A DNA stretch of 64,000 nt, from contig WIXG01000176.1 of NCBI GenBank assembly GCA_009869945.1, positions 62,001 through 126,000 on the forward strand, read 5' to 3'. Positions 39,064-49,300 of this stretch are shown here, piece by piece. Positions within the stretch are counted from its first letter, which is position 1; each line of letters opens with the position of its first letter. A program made the translations under genes and the position numbers. The notes beneath the pieces were generated by a model. That model saw only the letters and a program-made list of their open reading frames with translations, was not told the origin of the DNA and did not search any database. This DNA comes from Mesaphorura yosii. Lineage: Eukaryota; Arthropoda; Collembola; Poduromorpha; Tullbergiidae.

Positions 39064-40160
39064 ATGAAAGATGAAAAGACGGAAGAAGAACCAATGGCTA
39101 TCGACACGTCTGAGGACTGCTGGGGAAGGCTTCATGACGTCGCTGTCAATGGATCGGAATTATCATATATTGGCAGAGGAATTTCAATCCACGATAATGG
39201 GTTGGCGCAAGCAAATTTTCCTCTGACCCCACTCAACCACTACTTTGAAATTAAGATTGTTCATCCTGGCGAATCCTGCTACATCGCGATTGGACTGGCA
39301 CGAAAAGTACGTTGCAGAATTTTGCTAGTTTATTTCTCCAATTCACAAGGGAAAGATTTTAATTCTTGTACTCGGTGTCTCTGCAGGACTACCCATTACA
39401 TAAGCACCCTGGCTGGAATAGGGGCTCGATTGCATATCATGCAGATGATGGCAAGATATTCATTGGCTCTGGCATCGGAAGCCCATTTGGTCCTAGAGCG
39501 CGTGTGAATGATGTCTTAGGCTGTGGCATTGTTTTTCCACCGACGTACCCTGATCCACTCGAAAATGAGTATGTACGAAGCTGTGTTACCCAAATAAAAC
39601 GTTGAAAGCTAATATTACCTGTTGTGTTACACAATATTCACAGGAAAACCCAAAAGAAACGTTGGCCATGGGAGTTACCTCTACACGACTCCGCTTGCCC
39701 AAGCTCTGAAGGCAATCCTTATGAAGATTTGAAGAAACGGAGGCGTCGGCGTCGACACGCACATAATCACCTGCAGTACAACAGAATGGACAATGCTCAA
39801 CAATATGATTACAGCAGTGAAAGTGAAGATGACATTTGGTGGAACAATAAAAACAATGTTTATGAAGACAAAGTCAAAGTAAGAATATCAGCGTCTTTAT
39901 GTACACAACTTCAAGGATTGATTTAAAATGTGAATTGTATTCCAGGTATTTTTTATGCGAAACGCGAAGCTTTTGGGGATCAAAGAAGGTAACTGAACCT
40001 AATATTAGCCGGTACAGAGGAGGCTATTCCAAAGATTATTTATCTGATTTGTTTGATTTGAATTCTAGTTCGTATTCCATTGGGAGGTTTCTACCCGACG
40101 ATTGGACTGATGAGTGCAAATGAAAAAGTCGTCGTAGATCTGCATCCATTATCTGGCTAA
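39064..40160 (+). CDS. SPRYD3-like SPRY-domain protein, 264 residues (second half of the vertebrate protein only)
   Basis: Five exons: 39064-39306, 39387-39568, 39644-39878, 39946-39988 and 40069-40160 (stop TAA). Introns are 67-80 bp and all phases agree. The protein matches the second SPRY domain of SPRYD3: WGRLHDVAVNG, GLAQANFPL, CYIAIGLARKDYP, HPGWNRGSIAYHADDGKIF, GCGIVFPP. After an Arg-run (KKRRRRRRHAHN) and an acidic insert it continues VFFMRNAKLLGIKE and GGFYPTIGL, ending VVVDLHPLSG, as in human SPRYD3. SPRY domains are protein-binding modules; the cellular role of SPRYD3 is poorly known. The first SPRY domain of the vertebrate protein is absent: ATG 39064 follows AT-rich sequence with no acceptor. 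The gene is convergent with snf. Confidence 0.9.
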
Positions 40161-40275
40161 AGCCAGGCATGACTTAATGAAATTATGTTACTTAACTCAT
40201 CCCGCATCTGTGATCAAACTATCTATTTGCTATTTTAGTCAACGATACAGAAGTCATTTGTCTGATCGAGATTTG

Positions 40276-40790
40276 TTAATATAGAATAAAGAATAAGAGA
40301 GCGCAGGCATGGTTTGGAATATAAAAATACAATGGTAGTGTCACACGAATGACGTCTGATTTGAGATTTGTGGATACGCCAGTAACAGAAAGTTGTGATA
40401 ATCTTCTCTGCTTCCCATGAACTACCGTCTTTTTCTTGATTGATTTCAACGCTAATTTTGCTGCAGCCTCCTGGACTCTCCTGTGTATGCTAGCTAGGAG
40501 CACCAAAATAGTGTCCATAAGGTCCAACACCAACGCTAGCTGACATCAATTCACAAAGGCATCAATTATTTTCCTTTCCACGTGATCGAAGTTTGGCGGA
40601 CGCCCATCCTCGCCAATTTAAAACCAATGGATTTGCTAAAGGGCTCAGAAACTAGACCTTGATAAAGGTCCCATGCCACGTATACTCGTACTTGCGCGAA
40701 TTGAATCTTGTCCTGAATTTGTCTGAGTTCTTGCTGGAGGCTATGTTTAGATTTAACAATAAAGTAAAGTGTCAATCACTGTGAGGCCAC
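40276..40790 (-). pseudogene. Coding-like minus-strand stretch between the SPRYD3-like gene and snf, frame interrupted
   Basis: On the minus strand, 40775-40566 carries KHSLQQELRQIQDKIQFAQ in one frame. Around 40620-40550 another frame reads GEDGRPPNFDHVERKIIDAF. From about 40533 to 40276 a third runs LDLMDTILVLLASIHRRVQE, then KSIKKKTVVHGKQRRLSQ. Each looks more like protein than noncoding DNA, but they are in different frames with no convincing splice sites between. The second fragment vaguely recalls the helix-turn-helix of pogo/Tigger transposases; that is a guess. A decayed gene or transposon is possible. The stretch overlaps the SPRYD3-like 3' UTR. Confidence 0.2.
40285..40290 (+). terminator. 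Poly(A) signal AATAAA of the SPRYD3-like gene
   Basis: A canonical AATAAA lies 125 bases after the stop codon, on the coding strand. Confidence 0.6.
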
Positions 40791-40837
40791 TACTGTAATT
40801 GACGGCCAGTTGTCATCAAAAATTATTCCTTGTGTTC

Positions 40838-40843
40838 TTTATT
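40838..40843 (-). terminator. Poly(A) signal AATAAA of snf
   Basis: TTTATT on the plus strand (AATAAA on the minus strand) lies about 110 bases after the snf stop codon. Confidence 0.6.
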
Positions 40844-40951
40844 TTAAATATTTCAAAATACGACAAAAATGAAGTAAATCAGAGTGAAGTGCAACAATAA
40901 TAAACTTAGAATACACTAAGGAAACTTATCATAAATGCAAATAGCCGCAAC

Positions 40952-41629
40952 TTATTTCTTAGCAAAAGTGATGACCATGGAATTGCTGGGGGTAATTTTG
41001 AACCCATCCAAAGTATTCTTGGCGGTTGCTGACTGAAGTTCGTTTTCGAATTCCACGAATGCGATGTCATGTCGGCCAGGCACAAGACGAACTTCCTTGA
41101 ACCCAGGGAACTGGTTGAATAACATTTGCAACATGACCTCGTTCGTTTCTTCAGGCAAGTTTGTCAAGAACAGAATTTGATTCGGAGGCTGTTCGCCGAA
41201 GGGAGCCAACATTCCTTGCATTCCAGCGCCAAAGCCAGCGCTAATCTGTTGCGGTTTCTTGGAATCCTTCGCTTTCTTCTTTTTCTTGCTGTCATCCTTT
41301 GACCTTTTGGGTCTCTCGGCAAATGTGCCCTTCAGCTTGGCGATTGCGTCTGAATCTTGCTTCGCATAATTGATTCGCATGGGCTTATCGTAGAATGGAA
41401 ATCCCTGCATTGATCTCATTGCATTAGTGGCGCTGGTGACTTCCTTGAAGATAACCCATGCTTGACCACGAAGTTTGAGGGTTTTCAACGCGACAATGTC
41501 AACGATGGAGCCAAACTGGGAAAAAATAGCGTAGAGAGACTTCTTCAACTCCTCCTTTTTGATCTTTTCATTCAAGTTGTTGATGTAGATTGTGTGATTA
41601 GGACGAATGTCTGCGGTTGGTTGCTGCAT
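40952..41629 (-). CDS. snf: SNF / U1A / U2B'' spliceosomal snRNP protein, 225 residues
   Basis: A component of U1 and U2 snRNPs that binds snRNA stem-loops through RRMs; arthropods have one protein (SNF) doing both jobs. ATG 41629 starts [23 protein letters not shown]1 covers about residues 10-90: RNP2 IYINNL, RNP1 RGQAWVIF, then [18 protein letters not shown] Lys-rich linker ([11 protein letters not shown]) follows, then RRM2 ([33 protein letters not shown], ending VITFAKK). Length equals human U2B'' and is close to fly SNF. The coding part is one exon. A 5' UTR intron is likely: acceptor TTCCTACAG ending at 41661, donor ACG|GTAAGT at 41749. Oddity: Trp replaces the RNA-stacking Phe of RNP1 (Phe56 in U1A). 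Confidence 0.96.
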   Translation of the reverse strand: MQQPTADIRPNHTIYINNLNEKIKKEELKKSLYAIFSQFGSIVDIVALKTLKLRGQAWVIFKEVTSATNAMRSMQGFPFYDKPMRINYAKQDSDAIAKLKGTFAERPKRSKDDSKKKKKAKDSKKPQQISAGFGAGMQGMLAPFGEQPPNQILFLTNLPEETNEVMLQMLFNQFPGFKEVRLVPGRHDIAFVEFENELQSATAKNTLDGFKITPSNSMVITFAKK

Positions 41630-41750
41630 TTTGACCGAATAATCTTTCGAATCAATTAATCTGTAGGAATCAAAATCACAGCAAATCAGTAAACTGCGTT
41701 TTACTGTACACCGTATCTTTCTGCTGCACTTGGCAATCACAACTTACCGT

Positions 41751-42284
41751 TCCTTGGTAAAACCTTTTCAGGGCGAACTATTTCGTTCTTGGTACCTCAG
41801 ATTGCGATTGTAAATTAACTGAAAGTGTACAAAATTACCAATTTATCTAATTAAATGTGTTGTCCACCCACCAATTGAATGAGTTTCCCACGAATACCGG
41901 AAAGAACGCCGTGTTGTGGAATTTCAAATTCAACCCTTGCCGCTTATTCTTTTCTGTAACTCTTGTGAAATGCACTCTCAAGTTTACAGCTATAAACCAG
42001 TAAGAAAAATGCACGCGAATTTCTACTTTGATTTAGCCTTTGATTCGGTTTTCTAATGATTTGCGAATATCAGCCGTATACTTTTCAGTTTGAAAATGCT
42101 ATCTATCTATGTATGATTGTGATAAATCCATACGAGACTGTGCACCGGGAATTGGTCAGGTCTTGAGTATTGCTGCCGGACTTGTCTCCATTTGGGTTGC
42201 TGTCAGTCACGAATATGTATCGGCGTGTGAGAAACCTTGTACAAATGATATGCGAGTTAAAAATCAAGTGCGCCGAGTCTCTCG
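41751..42284. other. Gap upstream of snf
   Basis: It contains the snf 5' UTR exon and promoter and the 3' end of the next gene, which reads in the same direction. No other feature is seen. Confidence 0.4.
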
Positions 42285-43939
42285 TTAATTTTCGTCTTCC
42301 TCTACAAGTTGTCTCAATTTTTTCTGAATACTGAATATCAGACTTCTCGCTTCTGTCCCACAGCGGCCTGCAGCATAAGTTTCGGAGTTCGTATACTTTA
42401 AGATCCAGTCCAGAGCCAGGTCGTGCTTTCGCCGGGCTCTTCCCTCAGAATTCAGGAAACGAAACCTGAAACAACATTTGAGTGAGGAGGCTCATTACCT
42501 TTCTGAACCAGAACCAGGACTGAACACCGTGGCTTCCTTCTCCTGCCAGGTTCCACCTGTAAGAAACTTCATAGGCCCGTTTCCAACTTTATGAATTGAC
42601 ACTTGAACACACCGCCGTCAGCATCGGCTCAAATCCTCCTCCTTATAATTTCTTAGCATTGCTTCAGTTGGTTCCATTTACAATCAATTATTCTACTTCA
42701 TCTTTATCTTACCAGCTGTAAATTCATTGTCTGCAATTTCTTTAATCAACTTGCTTAGTTCTTTTGTTGCTTTCAGTAGTGACGTTAGTGGACATTTCAT
42801 ACTTCATCACGTGTAGAGTTTCAGTTTGTTTCTTCTTCATTCCTTAGTGACATTCCTTCACCCTTGAATTCTGAACTTACTAACTTGTCTTGAACTCTGG
42901 TTGGGAACTCTTCATGCTGTAAACACAGAGTGGAAACTCGTCGAACGAATTGAGGTAATTGACCAAATCTTGAATGAAACCTTCACTTCGCACAACGTTT
43001 GCATTTCGTCCGCGACCTGTCGAAAAACATTTGTTTAGCCCCACGCACGCGAAGAAAGTTATGAAGAAAAGTTAGCATTTTTAAAGTCATAAAATATTTC
43101 CTGCTGTGACTCAATTTCTTACTTCGTTGAACAACCAGAAACTTTGTGTTTACGCTTTATTCGCTGTGCAATGCAATGCGAACTCGTGCTGACGTCGAGG
43201 CTTTTCTCTCACTCGTAAAGATTGCAATGCAGGAAAGTGAAGAAAGTTGTGCGATAATTAATTCTCATTGCAGGACTAGCTAAATGTCAACGCTAACAGG
43301 GCATGCGAGCATGGATTTGTTGTTCAGACCGGGTGAATCGACTTGTAGTCTGGTGCGTAATCGGAATGGTTCATTTTATCGCCTCAGCCATCTCTGGGGA
43401 CTCGTTTTTATGTCTCAATTACTCTGGACAAAAATAAAACACGAACTGGTCAGACGCGCTCACACGTAAAAGCAGTTTACTAACTGCTGTTGTACGAACA
43501 GAAAACCAGAAAACACCTTCAGGCGTCTAAAGGCATGCCATGGCACGAAGCTTGAATCCCAACAGGCAGAATCTGGCAAGCGATAGTGGAACTTGTTGCT
43601 GTTTATGGAATCAAATTATAACAGTGGGTTGCTGGCTAGTCTTCTCACAAGTCTCCAGTCCCGCATTTATGCAACAAGTGCGATCCATCATAAATTATGT
43701 GCACTATAAATCTTTCGTGCGCATTCTGTCATCACATTTTTCTCAAACACAAAACCCACTCAGGCTAATGCAAAATTTCGAAGATATGTGGAAAAAGCAT
43801 TAAAAGTTTTCTGATATTTCTGAATACCTACATCTTAACAGGCTCTCTAAAATGTCCATGCTTCTTCCATTTTGAAAGCAACTGCTGATTCTGCAGTCGT
43901 CGTTTCAATTTCAAGGTTTCAATGGCTTTAGAGACCGAG
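42285..43939 (-). CDS. Unrecognised multi-exon gene, C-terminal ~200 residues
   Basis: Rebuilt from splice sites because no exon has a long start-to-stop frame. Four exons fit perfectly: 43016-42881, 42801-42713, 42556-42499 and 42465-42285 (stop TAA). All introns are GT-AG, of 33 to 156 bp except one 79 bp join with a weak acceptor. They read ANVVRSEGFIQDLVNYLNSF, FPLCVYSMKSSQPEFK, LLKATKELSKLIKEIADNEF, WQEKEATVFSPGSGSERFRF, then DLALDWILKYTNSETYAAG, ending KLRQLVEEDEN. Two less certain upstream exons (43154-43123 and 43939-43832, the latter KLKRRLQNQQLLSKWKKHG) keep the phase. I found no start codon. The composition is that of a soluble, partly helical protein; no domain is recognised. Snf lies downstream in tandem. 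Confidence 0.65.
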
Positions 43940-44030
43940 CTGGAACGCAAAAGTCAAGAATGAATAAAAACAATCTTAATTTTGGATAGAAACGAACCTA
44001 ATCCTTTAGTGATGGTTCAAATTCGCTCTT

Positions 44031-44036
44031 TTTATT
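44031..44036 (-). terminator. Possible poly(A) signal AATAAA on the minus strand
   Basis: TTTATT on the plus strand lies about 145 bases downstream of the stop of the open stretch at 44180-44430 and could end a transcript there. Confidence 0.3.
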
Positions 44037-44179
44037 CAAGGCTTACAAAGCAATATTGTCGATAATCCTAGAGCAGAGCATTCAGAAATTCGCAGATTCG
44101 AAGTTAAACCAGGGACCTTTACTATCACAAAATTATCCGAAACGCGTCTAAATTGGTATCATTTAAAATTCGATTTGCA

Positions 44180-44430
44180 CTAGAATAAATTCAAATAGTA
44201 GTTGTCTTTTCTCTTGCCGATGTGATTTGGGCAAGACACATGGCTCTCCTTCACATTCGGTTCCCTCATTCTTAATGGTGCGATTAAACTGTCGTTCTTG
44301 AACTGTTGATATTCTGCCAGCTGTGCGTCTCATTGTTCGTTGTACAAGTCAATCATTCTGGGTTCTGCATTGAAGTTCATGTGCCTGTAATATGTCCAGT
44401 TGAGAGTACTTCCCAATTACAAAATTCTAA
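44180..44430 (-). other. Coding-like minus-strand stretch with one in-frame TGA
   Basis: The frame reads NWTYYRHMNFNAEPRMIDLY then NEQ, meets TGA at 44332-44330, and continues DAQLAEYQQFKNDSLIAPLR, then NVKESHVSCPNHIGKRK, to TAG at 44182-44180. A poly(A) signal follows at 44031. Polypyrimidine tracts ending in AG lie upstream. A different frame is also open across the second part (MRRTAGRISTVQERQFNR onward), so the reading is uncertain. The TGA could be a disabling mutation, a recoded codon, an error or proof that this is not coding. No family is recognised. Confidence 0.25.
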
Positions 44431-46215
44431 CACTGGAACAAAGAAAATGCAAGGACTAAGCTAATTTCACATTCCAATACAGACTACGACCGCTAACAGT
44501 GTGCCTTATAGTAATGTGAGTCGCTTTTAATCATGTTCCATAGCATTCATTGAGCACCTCTCTGGTCAAGTTAAGAGGTATCACTTTTATGGCCTCCGAT
44601 CGGCTGTCACATCGCACGTCATCACGTGCCTTGATCCTGATCCAGTCACTTCACATGTTGACATTCGCACGAAAGAAAGGAGAAATTGCCCCTCGCCTCG
44701 CTTTTGACTCTCGCTTACTTATTCATCCAACCGCACTCCTTAACCGGCATGCACCGCAAAGTCAGGCATGGTGGCAGTCGCATGGACTTTCTCCGGATCA
44801 TGGAACGTAAAAACTATGAAACTTAACTCGCTTAAAGGTTTCCATTTTCTCCAAGTCGCATTCAAGGTTAAGCAAGCGTTCAGGTTTCACAATGTTGTGA
44901 CTTTAGGTTGGTATGCGCGTGTGTTATGTCCGTTCGCTGTATCATTTATTATGCAAACCATGAGATTAATTAAAATGCTCTTACATGTACACTGCCAAAA
45001 AGTGACTGACGGCTGGCCAGTTCGCCTGAAATTGTTAGACTCATTCGGTAAACAAAACACCGTCTTTGTGTACCACATTTTAAAATATCGATGAGCGCCC
45101 GCTCCGCTGTCCCTCTCATAATATTGCTTTTTCCTGCTGCCGCTTCTGCTGCTGTCATATTCTTTTATAGTGTTTACCATGAGGTGCCTTTTCATCAGAG
45201 GATAGAAATAGCAAACAAAGTTGAGAGAATACTCAAGTGAATTTTACTGAGAACGAGAACCAAAGCACCATAAAGGATTTCTCTCTTTCAATTTGACAGG
45301 AAACTTTTAATTTATTTAAATTTTTTACTTGAATCCCATAAAACGGACGGGCATCCATTGCTCGTGCAATGACGCACGTAAAAGTCAGTTCCTGTGCCTT
45401 GTCTCTCAAATGTTGCTTCCTTTAACTGAACCATGCTCTCGCTCTGGTATCGCATCGCAATAGTAATGGAGAGTAAACTTTTCATTTGCTGTCCGTCAAA
45501 ATCAGGCATCACTTGATGTAAGGCTTGACTGTGAATGTGAGTGAATGTAAAGAAATAATACAAACTGACATGCTGGAGGATAATGAAGGACCACAGTCGG
45601 ATAGAATTGAATAGCAAAAGAAGAATGCGCGTGTACACATAATTTATCGTTACAGAAGCTGAGTAGCAGGAGTGAGTGAGTGTTTATTTGACAGATTCTG
45701 GGAAAGAGGAACTTGAAATCTGTCAGGCCTCATTAAAATGTTAGGTACATTTCAACGTCGAGGTTGCGGGTAGGCTTACGTATTTGAATTTGTGCATGGT
45801 GGGCTCGTCTTTAATTCAGGAATCACAATCACAGGGTGTTATGGCTTAATGAGCTGTCTCGTCAATAATTCATCTACCACGAGCAGCACGAACTGACGTT
45901 TTCAGGGTAAAAGCTCGCAGGTGGGCTTGAGGTCACAACAAATGTGAGAAGTGAGATTCTGTTACCCATAAATACACCGAAATTGGAAAGAAAACAAGAA
46001 TAATTGGAAGTGAAATATAGACAGATGGAGGAGATATAGAAAAATGAAAACAAGCTCGGCACCACGTAAATGTAACTGAAAGCGTAGGAGCGGACGCAGT
46101 CGAGCAAATAAGGCCTAGCGCGTGGCGAACTTGCAATGTTTATCTACGCAGAAAATGACATGACTTGAATGATGACGAAGAATCGCGAATCCAATCCGCT
46201 GAGGCAGAATGCCGT

Positions 46216-46309
46216 GAACACGGAGCACAGCGAACTTTCTCCGTGTTTCGAGTCTCGCAGCAGAAAAATGATCGTGATGGTATCGTGCTGTGAGCTGTGC
46301 TCTGTGTTC
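46216..46309. repeat. Short inverted repeat (15 of 16 bases)
   Basis: Arms 46216-46231 (GAACACGGAGCACAGC) and 46294-46309 (GCTGTGCTCTGTGTTC) pair with one mismatch around a 62-base spacer. The spacer contains a near-copy of the sequence flanking the right arm. It could be an old repeat fragment. Confidence 0.35.
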
Positions 46310-49300
46310 GAGGCTCGCACGGCGCACGAGAATACACCTCAGCATTAGCATTACTTTTCCACGGTCCTCTGGTTTTGAGTCTGCTCGCTTTCTCTTTTCT
46401 GACAACACTTATAATAAAGAGCAGGGAGTTCTGGTACTAATAATGTCTCCGGGATAAATTGAGATCTAAAAATACACTCGCGTCGAGTGTACACACAAGA
46501 CGCGGCGACAGCAGGACGGCAGGAGCATCAGCGATTATGTCATTCCGTGTCCCATTTAATTGGGAGACGATGGAAAACGAAGCAAGCGAGAAAGATGAGA
46601 GAAAGTGTACGGGCAGACGGGTAACTGCTCTACAGGTTACGCTCCATATTACTATCGTGCTATGTTATGACATGATCTTTATAAATCGCGTGCGCTCCGC
46701 TTCATGGGGAGCAGGCTAAGCCAACCAATGCGCACTTATGTCATAAATCATAGGTACGCTAAGCTCTTTCTACATATACTTAGGCTGTTTATGTTAAGTA
46801 TAATTGAATTATCTCCTAAATTGCCACCTGCCTAGCGTAATGGTGTCAAATAGATGTTCTTTAGTCATACACGCAGGTCGAATTTCTATCATTAATGCAA
46901 ACGATATCTAGTATCAATTCATCGCAATAACTTGAAACTGAGATTCTCTCGATTTTGATGTTGATTCAGATTCAACGAAGAATTGACCTCGAATTTCTTC
47001 CAGAAATCACTTGAAAGATTTCTTACGAAAACAGTTATGTAAGCATGTATTGCGTTCTTTTGGATTCACGCAAATTGATTCAGGTTATTCAATTGTGCTT
47101 TCAATTCATGTGTACTCGAATTAATTGTAGGAAGGTTCTGTACACGTACGTAGCAAAACTCTTCATTCAATGCCCCAGCGCCAATGCCAATGTCTTATGT
47201 TCCACGCTTACGCAATATGGAAAACCAATATTATGATGCATCTACGCTGTATAGTTCCCTTGATTCATACTTTCTTGATTGCCCGGTCGTGGCTATATTG
47301 ATTACCATTATTTGAAGGTTTAGGACCTCTGTCTCGTCGTCGACTTGAGCTCGTGTCATTTCATCCGGCTAACTTTCTCCTTTATACCCAGTCATTGGCA
47401 TCATGTTTGATGCTCGCCCTTCACTTGCTGTTTACTCGCATTAATCTTTCATGAACGAAGGTAAAAGCGAGTAAAAGTGGCCAAAGTATCTAATCAGAGT
47501 ATGGAGTGTAATAAATTGGAATGGGCGTTGTTCTGCAGTCATATTTACTGCTGATTTAGCTCCATGACCGGGATTGGATACCTGCCATTATAACAAACTG
47601 CTCCTGAAATAATTAAAGAGCCGAGAGAGTGCCATGACTCAGGATAAGGCAATGTATAACTACACCTTTTTAAATATATGCTCGGCTCGAACGTCATGCT
47701 TCATTTATGGGTAAGAATTATGAGACAATTGCATGTCCGAAATGATTTCATGTGAGTACACAGGCAAACAGGCAGCAGCATGGACAAAATTCTGAGAAAA
47801 GAGGCAATAAATTCATCAATAATGTACCCAGCCAATTGATGATATTGTTTTCGGCCATCAAACTTTCATCCTATTTCCCATGAAGAAGAAACGCTCGCGT
47901 TGCGTAACTTTGTTTCAATGGCCGGTTTGATTAGAATTTGCAATTTGCCATTGTGCGTATTAAATATTGCATTTCATGAGTTGGAGGGTTTCGTGTTATT
48001 GTGGTTCTCCTTTACCGTATTATTACCTGGAATTTGTAAGGTCAGCGTAATAGGGTTGTGGGTTTTCTTCCCATGTAATAAGCATGGAATAAATACCACT
48101 TGATAAGCGATGTGCACAACGCTCGCGATTTCTCATGGGCCCCATAATTGAAGGCTTGGTTCTTCGCTCGGCAGAGCCCAAAACTGAAACAAAGCAGCAT
48201 TGAGCATTTTGTTATGCCATGAAGAGGGTATTATCGAAACTGTTAAAAACAAAGTCATTAAAAGTTTTGGTCCACTGACAGTACTTTCTCCCAAGCCAAA
48301 TCCCAAGCCCGAAGCGGACCAAGTTAAGTCAATCGTTGCTTTTCACTCAAATTGCACGCATTTCGCACGCAAGTCATGAAATCATTAAAATACCGGCTAA
48401 GCTTGTTCTGTGACCTTGGCGCTTGCAAGCGCCAATTCATGCATGTGACTTGTAGAACGATGTTCACTGAAGTATGAAATATTCCAATAACTACAAGCAA
48501 CCGACTCCGCTGGTGCCCACGAGAATGTGTCCGTTTTCTTAAATATTCAGGCAGAGAAGAGTCCTTAATTTTGTCCGCTCAAGCGTCGCCGTCGCCTTCT
48601 TCGACTGTCTCCTTGCACTTTGAGGAAACGCTCGGTAGCGGGGTTGCCCGCATTCTTCGAGGCATTTATTGCCGGGCGAAAGTAAATCCAGCAAATAACA
48701 GCTTAGTAAATGGAAGAAAGCTGTCCAGCCATGAATAAAATATAATCTAGCGGTCTCGGCACTGGAAAGTGAATCGCTTTCAGATGAATGTGAAAGCAAG
48801 CTTCAGTTGCAGCTCGCCGTTCAGTTTTGTTAATAACCGTGCTTTATACCTCTGATTTTGGAGTTTGCTGAATTTTTCACTGCATTACAAGTGAGCAAAA
48901 GAGTGCAGAGTTAAGCGGTGAAGAAAGATTTTGAGGTGTTAATGATTATTAATAGCCACCGGAGGTAAGCTGCAATAACGAAAATTAATTTTTATCATTT
49001 CTTTCGCGGAAGGTTCGTGGAATTTATTTCTGGTCTTGATCAGCTCCTAGAACCTGAGCAGAGGCCGTTAGTCCTAAGTAATTCTGTTCTGATTATTGGC
49101 TACGAGACCGCTCCAAGGACGATGCAATATAGCTCATTTATCGTGTTCAAGTCAGCTATTCTTCTTGCGAGCTTTTGCCCTTCTTTTGTATGAACTGGGC
49201 GATGTAGTTTGTTTATCTCTGGAGAAGATGAAGCCTCTTACGAAGTAATTTAATCTTTCACGCTTCCATGATCTCGTCGCCTTCTTTCCTTATCATTCTT

